A stretch of DNA of 17,700 nt from Alphaproteobacteria bacterium. Lineage in GTDB: Bacteria; Pseudomonadota; Alphaproteobacteria; Rickettsiales; UBA6187. Positions 1 to 5,734 of the stretch are shown here, piece by piece; within the stretch, counting starts at the first letter, position 1, and each line of letters begins with the position of its first letter. The notes beneath the pieces were generated by a model that saw only the letters and a program-made list of their open reading frames with translations, was not told where the DNA came from and did not search any database. Position numbers and translations under genes: made by a program. Location of the stretch: contig JAJRPW010000171.1 of NCBI GenBank assembly GCA_024280585.1, positions 1-17,700 on the forward strand, read 5' to 3'.

Positions 1-87
1 AGTGTACACGAAGTACATGAGTATTTTTAGGTTATTTTTAACAACAAAACAAACAAAAAGACGACTTCATGCGTAAGTCCTAACTAT

Positions 88-126
88 AAAAGCCGACGTG
101 GTTTATGGCTGCGTCGGCTTTTTTGT
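88..126 (+). terminator. Rho-independent terminator of an upstream gene
   Basis: An 11-bp perfect stem (AAAAGCCGACG at 88-98 pairing with CGTCGGCTTTT at 112-122) encloses a 13-nt loop and runs into a T-rich stretch (TTTTTTG). It would end a plus-strand transcript that began before the window. A reading frame entering from the left edge ends with TAG at 28-30 and may be the last codons of that gene, but ten codons are too few to identify it. Confidence 0.85.
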
Positions 127-177
127 TTTAAGCCCTAAGTGTATTCAATATGTTTCAATTTGGTGCGTTAACTGTAT

Positions 178-199
178 TATTACGAGACGAATCGTAATA
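178..199. repeat. 8-bp inverted repeat in the leader region
   Basis: TATTACGA (178-185) and TCGTAATA (192-199) are perfect inverted copies separated by GACGAA. No T-run follows on either strand, so this is not a standard terminator. It lies about 30 bp upstream of an extended -10 candidate, where an operator would be placed. No known regulator site was recognised. Confidence 0.4.
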
Positions 200-229
200 G
201 TTTAATGACTGCGAGCTATATCAACTTAA

Positions 230-238
230 TGGTATAAT
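230..238 (+). promoter_or_regulatory. Extended -10 promoter candidate
   Basis: TGGTATAAT matches an extended -10 element (TGnTATAAT). No good -35 box lies 16-18 bp upstream, as is common for extended -10 promoters. A start near 245 would give a leader of about 125 nt for the lipoprotein gene at 371. The leader contains a nine-codon ORF (277-306) without a convincing ribosome binding site. Apart from this element and the dyads listed separately, nothing else is recognisable between 127 and 357. Confidence 0.4.
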
Positions 239-319
239 TGCGTAAAACCCTTTGTTTATATAGAAAAAGCGCGTTCATGGCATTTTTGGCACGGTTGTTG
301 CTCTAATTATTGGTATGAA

Positions 320-347
320 AATATAACAATTAGTTATATTGCAATAT
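320..347. promoter_or_regulatory. Two overlapping dyads upstream of the OmpA-like gene
   Basis: AATATAAC (320-327) and GTTATATT (333-340) form an 8-bp perfect inverted repeat with a 5-bp centre. It overlaps a second perfect 12-bp palindrome, ATATTGCAATAT (336-347). Together they sit 11-38 bp upstream of the Shine-Dalgarno sequence AAGGAG (358-363). This could be an operator or an mRNA stem affecting translation; AT-rich chance symmetry is also possible. Confidence 0.35.
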
Positions 348-370
348 AAATATCTTTAAGGAGATACAAC

Positions 371-757
371 ATGAAAGCTAGCAAATTAATTGGTACCATC
401 CTTGTAGCGGGTATGCTTACAGGATGTCAATATGCCGGAGACAAATATAGCGTTTATTTCGATACTGGTAGCGATTCAATAAGTCCGGCGGCTAAAAGAC
501 AAATAATTAAAGCCGCTAAATTAGCTAAAAATGACAAAAAAGCAAAGATAAAGCTTTTAGGCTATACAGATAGCTCTGGTTCTAAAGAAATGAACTGGAA
601 AGTGTCTAAGGAACGTATTAATTCGGTAAATAAAATGCTCGTTAAATTGGGCGTTGCACCTATGAAAATTTCAAGTGTTGCCAAAGGCGAAGGCTGGTTC
701 GAGAAAAAGGACAAAAGCAGCAAGAAAAAACGCCGCGTTGATATCAGAGTATACTAA
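371..757 (+). CDS. Small OmpA/Pal-like peptidoglycan-binding lipoprotein
   Basis: The 128-residue product begins with a lipoprotein signal peptide whose lipobox LTGC places the modified cysteine at residue 19. Almost all of the rest is one OmpA C-terminal domain: a beta strand near VYFDTGSDSIS, the loop GYTDSSGS with the Asp that contacts diaminopimelate in this family, the helix NWKVSKERINSV, and RRVDIRV near the end with the conserved Arg. It should be an outer-membrane lipoprotein that grips peptidoglycan from the periplasm. It is shorter than Pal (about 170 aa) because the linker between lipid anchor and domain is nearly absent, and no tol genes are adjacent, so I do not call it pal. The start is secured by AAGGAG seven bases upstream. 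A terminator follows directly, so the gene appears monocistronic. Confidence 0.85.
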   Translation: MKASKLIGTILVAGMLTGCQYAGDKYSVYFDTGSDSISPAAKRQIIKAAKLAKNDKKAKIKLLGYTDSSGSKEMNWKVSKERINSVNKMLVKLGVAPMKISSVAKGEGWFEKKDKSSKKKRRVDIRVY

Positions 758-778
758 TTCCTTACTACTGTTATACCT

Positions 779-808
779 TGGGAAGGGCGTTTGTCCTTCC
801 CATTTTTT
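779..808 (+). terminator. Rho-independent terminator of the OmpA-like gene
   Basis: TGGGAAGG (779-786) pairs with CCTTCCCA (795-802) around an 8-nt loop and is followed by seven T residues (803-809). It lies 21 bp after the lipoprotein stop codon. The T-run abuts the stop codon of the convergent minus-strand gene; on that strand no T-run follows the stem, so it is directional. Confidence 0.85.
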
Positions 809-1206
809 TACAAAATACATAGTTTAAGAGTGCTTTTTAAGTACCTGATATTTCTTAAATATTTCTTTATTTGGGAGCGCTCGCTACAGATAAATAATTT
901 TTTGATACCAATTTGCTTCGCCTTTCTGTCTAAGCATCTATACATTTTTTGTTCGGTTTCAATATATTTATACCTATTCAGCAGCGTAAACCCTGAAATT
1001 TCAGCGTATTTTTCTGATTTATTCTCATCTAGTGAACGACTAGAGACCGTCATTAAAAGGCCGCCGACACATTTTTGGCCGTCCCGGACAATAAGTACGT
1101 GGATATTTTTGTTTGTATTCAATTGTTTATATCGAGTTATTAATTTAAAATATTGTCTTAAATATTTTTTGTCCTGGGTGAATTCGTATCGCAGTTTTTT
1201 TGTCAT
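808..1206 (-). CDS. Putative GNAT/LuxI-fold acyltransferase-like protein
   Basis: The family is not firmly recognised. The 132-residue product (136 if the ATG at 1218 is used) has the alternating pattern of the GNAT fold: N-terminal helices, a beta hairpin (HVLIVRDGQKCVGGLLMTV), a strand AEISGFTLL, a helix and a strand KKLFICSE. The hairpin followed by a Glu-containing strand recalls acyl-homoserine-lactone synthases and related N-acyl amino acid synthases, where that strand carries E-x-x-R; here Arg is replaced by Gly. The usual GNAT pyrophosphate loop (Q/R-x-x-G-x-G/A) is not visible either. It may be a diverged or inactive acyltransferase. I prefer ATG 1206 because GGAAAG lies four to five bases upstream, whereas ATG 1218 has none. 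A plus-strand ORF over the same bases has low-complexity, Phe/Ile-rich translation and is a shadow. No partner gene is adjacent. Confidence 0.55.
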   Translation of the reverse strand: MTKKLRYEFTQDKKYLRQYFKLITRYKQLNTNKNIHVLIVRDGQKCVGGLLMTVSSRSLDENKSEKYAEISGFTLLNRYKYIETEQKMYRCLDRKAKQIGIKKLFICSERSQIKKYLRNIRYLKSTLKLCIL

Positions 1207-1241
1207 TTTTCTTTCCATACATGAAAATCATCAAATACAAA

Positions 1242-1271
1242 CTTATAATTGATTAAATGCGCTTTCCTCAA
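1242..1271 (-). promoter_or_regulatory. Candidate sigma70 promoter for the GNAT-like gene
   Basis: On the minus strand TTGAGG (1271-1266) is followed after 18 bp by TATAAG (1247-1242). Transcription would begin near 1235, leaving a short leader before the start codon at 1218 or 1206. The -10 matches five of six consensus bases; the -35 matches four. Confidence 0.4.
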
Positions 1272-1323
1272 CCAAATAACTTTATACACTTGCAAATATT
1301 AACAAATGATTAACAAAAACTCG

Positions 1324-1412
1324 TTTTTTGCAATAAAAATTAAAATATTAGAGGTTTTTTGATAAAAAAGACAATTTTTTGATATAGTTGGCTAAACAAG
1401 AGTTAATTTTTT
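1324..1412. repeat. Phased A/T-tracts, probable curved DNA
   Basis: Runs of six T occur at 1324-1329, 1355-1360, 1375-1380 and 1407-1412, with start-to-start spacing of 31, 20 and 32 bp. These are close to two or three helical turns. Two of the tracts belong to direct repeats TTTTTTGATA at 1355 and 1375. In-phase tracts of this kind bend DNA. The stretch 1219-1454 is otherwise gene-free and very AT-rich, between the end of coaC and the start of the GNAT-like gene. Confidence 0.45.
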
Positions 1413-1454
1413 ACGTCTATTGTAACTATATGCTTGCTTCAACAAGGAGGGGAA

Positions 1455-1994
1455 TTACCCACTGCTGTTTAGAACATTGAAAATTTCTTCGATTTCAGCC
1501 ATTCTACCCTCGCCAAATTCACCGCATGCAAGCTCGCCGGAGTCAGGCCCTATGAACTTTATTCCATCTTCTTGTAATTGGTTTACATTGCGTTGTAAGG
1601 CTTTGTTTTTCCACATTTTAATATTCATGGCAGGGGCGATTATTATAGGTTTATCTGCGGCAAGAAGCACTGAACTTGCTAAATCATTGGCCAGTCCACA
1701 GGCCATTTTTCCGATAATATCTGCGCTGGCCGGACATATTAATATGATATCTGCTTCGCGGGATAGTTTTATATGCTCCATTTCTGATTCGTTTTTTAAG
1801 GAAAAAAGCTCGTCATAAACCGGGTTTTCGCTCAACGAGGCGACCGAGAGAGGTGTTATAAATTCTTTTGCGGCCTTGGTCATTATGCATCTGACCTCAT
1901 GCCCTGATTTTTTGAGTAATCTTATTAAGTCCAGGCTTTTATAGGCGGCGATGCTTCCGGTTATAATTAATAATATTTGTTTTTTTTTGGTCAT
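1455..1994 (-). CDS. coaC: Stand-alone phosphopantothenoylcysteine decarboxylase (CoaC)
   Basis: This FMN flavoprotein decarboxylates 4'-phospho-N-pantothenoylcysteine to 4'-phosphopantetheine in coenzyme A synthesis. The CoaC motifs are all visible: an N-terminal Rossmann-like ITGSIAAYKS, active-site His74 in HIKLS, PAMNIKMW with Asn124, and the substrate-clamp segment ACGEFGEGRM with Cys157. These match H75, N125 and C158 of E. coli Dfp. Most bacteria carry a fused CoaBC of about 400 residues; this protein is 179 residues and stops right after the CoaC domain. The 236 bp beyond its stop show no CoaB-like reading, so this is either a true single-domain CoaC with CoaB elsewhere or an ancient loss. 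A good promoter lies upstream. No ribosome site stronger than AAAG is visible, and no clear terminator follows. Confidence 0.88.
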   Translation of the reverse strand: MTKKKQILLIITGSIAAYKSLDLIRLLKKSGHEVRCIMTKAAKEFITPLSVASLSENPVYDELFSLKNESEMEHIKLSREADIILICPASADIIGKMACGLANDLASSVLLAADKPIIIAPAMNIKMWKNKALQRNVNQLQEDGIKFIGPDSGELACGEFGEGRMAEIEEIFNVLNSSG

Positions 1995-2008
1995 TTGTAA
2001 CTTTATTT

Positions 2009-2037
2009 TTGTTTTTAAATATAGTATTCATTATAGG
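2009..2037 (+). promoter_or_regulatory. Candidate promoter for the DUF192-ydcF-plsC operon
   Basis: TTGTTT (2009-2014), a 17-bp spacer and TATAGG (2032-2037) would start transcription near 2044, 28 bp before the ATG at 2072. Its -10 overlaps the -10 of the divergent coaC promoter, so the two would compete. A TATAAT at 2044-2049 is an alternative -10, but I see no matching -35. Confidence 0.35.
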
Positions 2038-2058
2038 GTACCATATAATATTTATCAA
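2030..2058 (-). promoter_or_regulatory. Sigma70 promoter of coaC
   Basis: On the minus strand TTGATA (2058-2053), exactly 17 bp, then a perfect TATAAT (2035-2030). The expected start is near 2023, giving a leader of about 29 nt to the coaC ATG at 1994. Confidence 0.65.
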
Positions 2059-2071
2059 TATATTAGCAAAA

Positions 2072-2539
2072 ATGAAAGCAATATTATCACTATTAATTAT
2101 GTTTTGTGCATTTAATGTGGGTGCGCAAAATATGTCAAAAGACGTGGTTTTTGAGCCTGATTTTTTGGTTATAAAAACGCAATCTGGAGGAATACATAAA
2201 TTTAACATTGAGATAGCAAAAACCCCGCAACAGCTGGAGTATGGATTGATGTTCCGGCAATCTATGGCGGAAGATGCCGGTATGCTGTTTCTTTTTGATC
2301 GAGAACGTGTCGTTAGTATGTGGATGAAAAACACGTATATTCCGCTGGATATTATTTTTATTGATAGAAATGGGTTGGTAAAAAAAATACGCAAAAATAA
2401 CAAGGCTTTATCGCTTAAATCTATTAATTCCAGTGAAAGAGTGTTTGCAGTTTTTGAGATTAATGCTAAAATCGTTGATAAATTGTCTATTAATGAAAAT
2501 GACGTTGTGTTACATTCGGCGTTCAATAACTTAAGGTAG
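2072..2539 (+). CDS. DUF192 family exported protein
   Basis: The 155-residue product has a signal peptide (MKAILSLLIMFCAFNVGA) and one DUF192 domain. The family signature is clear: a strand IHKFNIEIAKTPQQLEYGLM, then MLFLFD, then MWMKNTYIPLDIIFID and a repeated strand after NGLVKKI. The biochemical role of DUF192 is not established; members are mostly periplasmic or extracytoplasmic and I assign none. The frame can be extended to TTG 2009, but those bases form the -35 of the likely promoter and would put a second hydrophobic segment before the signal peptide, so ATG 2072 is preferred. No strong Shine-Dalgarno is seen before it. It is the first gene of a three-gene operon; the next start is three bases after its stop. 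Confidence 0.8.
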   Translation: MKAILSLLIMFCAFNVGAQNMSKDVVFEPDFLVIKTQSGGIHKFNIEIAKTPQQLEYGLMFRQSMAEDAGMLFLFDRERVVSMWMKNTYIPLDIIFIDRNGLVKKIRKNNKALSLKSINSSERVFAVFEINAKIVDKLSINENDVVLHSAFNNLR

Positions 2540-2542
2540 GGT

Positions 2543-3145
2543 ATGTCTAGAGGTAAAAATCTGGTTTTTTTTGTTTTGTTTTCGTGCGTTATTGGTGCCG
2601 TTGCTTGGTGCATTGGGTTGGTAAATTTTGTTGATGGGATACCGCGGAAAGTTGATGATAAGTCTTCGAAAACAGACGGAATCGTTATACTAACCGGCGG
2701 AAGTCAAAGGATTAACACGGCTGTACAGCTTCTTTATGAGGGCAAAGCTGGGAAGCTTTTTATTTCAGGTGTTGATAAAAGAACAAAAATTGAGGATATG
2801 TTGATTTTTTCTGGCGAATTGCCCGATAACATTGGGGAATATCTGGATAATATGTATTTGGGATATAGTGCAGAAGATACCAAAGGTAACGCTGAAGAGA
2901 CGGCGGGGTGGATAAAGAAAAATAACGTGCAAAGCATTAGGCTGGTAACTGCTAATTACCATACGCCACGGAGTATTTTGGAGTTTCATAACCAGATTCC
3001 TGAGCTTAAAATTATCGCCCATCCAGTTTTTCCAAAAACTGTAATACTCAACCAATGGTGGCAACAGAGCGGAACAAAAAAGCTGCTTATTTCCGAGTAT
3101 AATAAATATTTGATAAGTAAATTGCGTTATATTATAGGGGTTTAG
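2543..3145 (+). CDS. YdcF/SanA-like DUF218 membrane-anchored protein
   Basis: The 200-residue product has an N-terminal membrane anchor (about residues 8-30) and a DUF218 domain. Signature segments are DGIVILTGGSQRINTA, KLFISGV, the acidic EDTKGNAEETAGW and LVTANYHTPRSILEF. DUF218 proteins (SanA, ElyC, YdcF) act at the inner membrane facing the periplasm; ElyC and SanA are linked to envelope polysaccharide and vancomycin permeability, but the reaction is unknown. The ATG follows the DUF192 stop by three bases with AAGG (2533-2536) as ribosome site, and its own stop is two bases before the plsC start, so translation is probably coupled. A YdcF-like gene directly before plsC is a recurrent alphaproteobacterial arrangement, usually with ftsEX upstream; here DUF192 takes that place. 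Confidence 0.8.
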   Translation: MSRGKNLVFFVLFSCVIGAVAWCIGLVNFVDGIPRKVDDKSSKTDGIVILTGGSQRINTAVQLLYEGKAGKLFISGVDKRTKIEDMLIFSGELPDNIGEYLDNMYLGYSAEDTKGNAEETAGWIKKNNVQSIRLVTANYHTPRSILEFHNQIPELKIIAHPVFPKTVILNQWWQQSGTKKLLISEYNKYLISKLRYIIGV

Positions 3146-3147
3146 GC

Positions 3148-3846
3148 GTGGTTCTTATAGTGCGTTCGCTGCTGTTTAATATATTTTTTCCTGCCTGGAC
3201 TTTCTCCCTTGCAATAGTTCTGTTACCCCTTTTGCTTTTGCCGCAAAATATTGCTCAATATGCCGGAAAAATCTGGGCTATTGGTGTTATTTTGGGGCTC
3301 CGGGTTATTTGTAACATAAAATATGAAGTGAAAGGGGTAGAAAACATTCCAAATAAGCCATTTATTGTCGCGTCAAAGCATCAATCCGCGTGGGATACGG
3401 CTATTTTCTTAAAAATTTTACATAACCCTGCCTATATTTTGAAGAAAGAGCTACTTAATGTACCATTTTTTGGGTTTCATTTAAGGTCAATGGCGATGGT
3501 TCCAATTGATAGATCGGGCGGGTCGTCCGCGCTGAAAGATATGATTAAGCACATAAAAAACCGTCTAAAAAAGGGGCGTTCTATCATAATTTTTCCGGAA
3601 GGGACGAGAACCAGTCCGGGTGATCCTCCGAAATATCACCCAGGTGTAGCATTTATTTATATGGATAAGGAGATAACGGTGCCGGTAATTCCTGTGGCTT
3701 TGAATTCCGGTGAATATTGGGGCAAACATTCTTTTATCAAAAAACCAGGGACTATAGTTTTGGAGTATCTACCACAGATCAAAAAAGGCTTAAATCGCAA
3801 GGAGTTCCTGAAGACACTTGAAGTGACTATTGAGAAAAGTGGGTAG
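3148..3846 (+). CDS. plsC: 1-acyl-sn-glycerol-3-phosphate acyltransferase (PlsC)
   Basis: This inner-membrane enzyme acylates lysophosphatidic acid at sn-2 to give phosphatidic acid, the precursor of all phospholipids. The catalytic HX4D motif is His78-QSAW-Asp83 and the phosphate-binding motif is FPEGTRTSPG near residues 149-158; MVPIDRSGG near 117-125 is the third family block. N-terminal hydrophobic segments (about 8-32 and 42-55) anchor it. Length (232) is normal. Translation starts at GTG 3148, two bases after the preceding stop, with AGGGG (3136-3140) as ribosome site. The gene ends the operon and is convergent with the UPF0104 gene, with only four bases between the two stop codons and no obvious terminator. 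Confidence 0.92.
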   Translation: MVLIVRSLLFNIFFPAWTFSLAIVLLPLLLLPQNIAQYAGKIWAIGVILGLRVICNIKYEVKGVENIPNKPFIVASKHQSAWDTAIFLKILHNPAYILKKELLNVPFFGFHLRSMAMVPIDRSGGSSALKDMIKHIKNRLKKGRSIIIFPEGTRTSPGDPPKYHPGVAFIYMDKEITVPVIPVALNSGEYWGKHSFIKKPGTIVLEYLPQIKKGLNRKEFLKTLEVTIEKSG

Positions 3847-3850
3847 TAGA

Positions 3851-4729
3851 TTACTTATAAATTTTTTCGAGTCGGTGCCAGAAAAATAATCCGTTTAGTG
3901 AGCAAGTAAAGGTTATTACGAAGAATATTATCGCGATTGCGACACCTAGCTCCGGATCCAGCCCTAAAAATGTGGAGCCATACATTAATGTTAGTTCACG
4001 AACGCCTACTCCACCGATGGTTATTGGTAAAACCGCCAGAACGGAAGAGGCAAGAAACAGGCATATATAGCTGTTTATGGTGGTGATGGAGCTTGTCTCC
4101 GATAAAGATGTAACGATTATTATTACGATTAATATTCCTAATATTTGCACAAAAAATGAGTAAAAAGAGGCGGTTATGGCGGTTTCTTGATGTTCTTTTA
4201 GTAGGGTTTTTACAGCGAAAAAATAGCATGGAATTGTTATGATTAGTCCGGCGGTTAAGAGTAAATAAGGGTAGGGGAGTGTTCTCATTAAGTTACTGAA
4301 AAAGGCAAAGATAAAGAATAAGAGCATTAATATAAAGAGGCCACTAGCGCGATCTGAAAGTAATAATTGTATAGATTTTAGTTTAGGAAGTCCAGATAAC
4401 TTGTTGAATAAAAACACTTTATAGGCGTCGCCGCCAATCCCGCCTGGTAATATGTTATTCAAGAACATGCCTACAAAATAAGATGCTACGGCAAATTTTG
4501 GAGCGAAATTTAGTCCCGCACTGGCGAAATAAAATCTGGTACGAAATGCACTGATTACTTGCGCGAATGTTAACAATAAATATGCGGCAATAAAAGATAG
4601 TGGGCTGATATTTTTTATGTATTCCAACGTCTTGTCAGTGTCTATTTTAGAAAAAATAAACACGAAAGAAGTAGTTATAAATATGACTTTAAGACTTAGA
4701 ATTACGTGATTCTTTTTTATCAGCGTCAT
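3851..4729 (-). CDS. UPF0104 (LPG synthase TM-like / YbhN) membrane protein
   Basis: A polytopic inner-membrane protein of about 292 residues with seven or eight hydrophobic segments. It belongs to the family related to the flippase half of MprF/lysylphosphatidylglycerol synthase. Family motifs present are NNILPGGIGGDAYKVFL, SDRASGLF and PITIGGVGVRELTLM. Function within the family varies (lipid transport, hopanoid or glycolipid export), and none is proven here. It overlaps the glycosyltransferase gene by 41 bp (50 bp if GTG 4738 is used). I choose ATG 4729 because GGTGG precedes it at a suitable distance and GTG 4738 has no ribosome site. The overlap indicates coupled translation, so the two proteins probably work on the same lipid-linked substrate. 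Confidence 0.8.
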   Translation of the reverse strand: MTLIKKNHVILSLKVIFITTSFVFIFSKIDTDKTLEYIKNISPLSFIAAYLLLTFAQVISAFRTRFYFASAGLNFAPKFAVASYFVGMFLNNILPGGIGGDAYKVFLFNKLSGLPKLKSIQLLLSDRASGLFILMLLFFIFAFFSNLMRTLPYPYLLLTAGLIITIPCYFFAVKTLLKEHQETAITASFYSFFVQILGILIVIIIVTSLSETSSITTINSYICLFLASSVLAVLPITIGGVGVRELTLMYGSTFLGLDPELGVAIAIIFFVITFTCSLNGLFFWHRLEKIYK

Positions 4730-5669
4730 TTTTTCCACCGCTAAAACTGTTTTTTATGTTATATGGCTTTTTGTTCTGCGAACCGTAATATGTGCGCATA
4801 ACGAGTTCGGCAATAAATCCGGTTGTAATAAGTTGTAAGCCAGTGATTATTAACAATATTCCGACGTAAAAAAGCGGCCTTCCGCCGATATCCTGGCCAA
4901 AAATTTTCAGGAGCAACAGGTAACTTTCGATCAAACCGCCCATTCCGAACATAAAAATTCCGACTGTGCCAAAGAAATGCATGGGTTTTTGGCGATATTT
5001 CGACATAAAAATCATTAGCATAAGGTCGCTGATTACTCGGAATGTGCGACCAATCCCGTATTTCGACTCGCCGAATTGGCGAGCGTGATGTTTAACATCC
5101 ACTTCGGCAATTTTGGCGCCTTCCATATTGCCTAAAATCGGGATGAATCGGTGCAATTCGCCATATAAACCAAGCTGTTTAGCGATTGATGCGCGGAAGA
5201 CTTTCAGCGTGCATCCATAGTCGCTAATATGGACTTTTGTCGTTTTTCGGATGAGCCAATTGGCGATTTTACTGGGGATTTTACGCAAATACATGCCGTC
5301 TTTGCGGTTTGCACGAATACCGGCGACGATATCCAGTTTTTCTGCTTCCAGCTTTTCCAACATCATTTTAATGTCGGACGGGTCATTTTGCAAATCGCCG
5401 TCTAATGTTGCAATGAATTTGCCTTTCGCTGCGTCTATTCCGGCGGCCATAGCTGAAGTTTGGCCAAAATTACGGGAAAACTGGATAAGCCTTATCGCCG
5501 GTTTATTTTTTGCCTCAATGTTAATCAGTTCGGGTGTTTCATCGCTTGAGCCATCATCGACAAAAATAATTTCGTGTTTGATACCTTTCAGCGACTCTTT
5601 GAGCGCCTCCAACATGGGTTTTATGTTGTCTTTTTCATTAAAAACGGGGACAACAACTGATAAATGCAT
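4689..5669 (-). CDS. GT2 polyprenol-phosphate glycosyltransferase (DPM1/ArnC/GtrB type)
   Basis: The N-terminal GT-A domain has LSVVVPVFNE, the nucleotide-binding FVDDGSSDET, ATLDGDLQNDP with the metal-binding acidic residues, and the late motif RQFGESKYG. Two hydrophobic segments follow (MHFFGTVGIFMFGMGG and FYVGILLIITGLQL), ending in a basic cytoplasmic tail. Such enzymes move a sugar from a nucleotide donor to undecaprenyl (or dolichyl) phosphate on the cytoplasmic face; donor and acceptor cannot be read from sequence. The ORF extends to TTG 5723, but those bases are the -35 box of the promoter, and family proteins begin just before LSVVVPVFNE, so ATG 5669 is the start (326 aa). It is co-transcribed with the overlapping UPF0104 gene. 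Confidence 0.85.
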   Translation of the reverse strand: MHLSVVVPVFNEKDNIKPMLEALKESLKGIKHEIIFVDDGSSDETPELINIEAKNKPAIRLIQFSRNFGQTSAMAAGIDAAKGKFIATLDGDLQNDPSDIKMMLEKLEAEKLDIVAGIRANRKDGMYLRKIPSKIANWLIRKTTKVHISDYGCTLKVFRASIAKQLGLYGELHRFIPILGNMEGAKIAEVDVKHHARQFGESKYGIGRTFRVISDLMLMIFMSKYRQKPMHFFGTVGIFMFGMGGLIESYLLLLKIFGQDIGGRPLFYVGILLIITGLQLITTGFIAELVMRTYYGSQNKKPYNIKNSFSGGKNDADKKESRNSKS

Positions 5670-5693
5670 AATTTTTACCGAAAAGTTTTCCGA

Positions 5694-5723
5694 ATAATAC
5701 ACTTCATAAGGGGAGCTTGTCAA
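5694..5723 (-). promoter_or_regulatory. Sigma70 promoter of the GT2-UPF0104 operon
   Basis: On the minus strand a perfect TTGACA (5723-5718), an 18-bp spacer and TATTAT (5699-5694). Transcription should begin near 5687, about 18 nt before the ATG at 5669. It separates this pair from the hydrolase gene whose stop is only 12 bp away. Confidence 0.6.
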
Positions 5724-5734
5724 TTGTTAGAAAA

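Noticed and set aside
1..30. Frame from the left edge ending with TAG at 28-30 (reads ...SVHEVHEYF)
   Set aside because: Possibly the end of a gene before the window, but ten codons cannot be identified and another frame runs to 76.
277..306. Nine-codon ORF in the leader of the OmpA-like gene
   Set aside because: No ribosome binding site and no regulatory codon run such as a leader peptide would show.
791..1252. 153-residue plus-strand ORF
   Set aside because: Low-complexity, Phe/Ile/Ser-rich translation, no ribosome site, starts inside a terminator hairpin; it is antisense to the more protein-like GNAT-like gene.
1939..2613. 224-residue minus-strand ORF overlapping coaC, the divergent promoters and DUF192
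   Set aside because: It is antisense to the clear DUF192 domain and shows no family motif.
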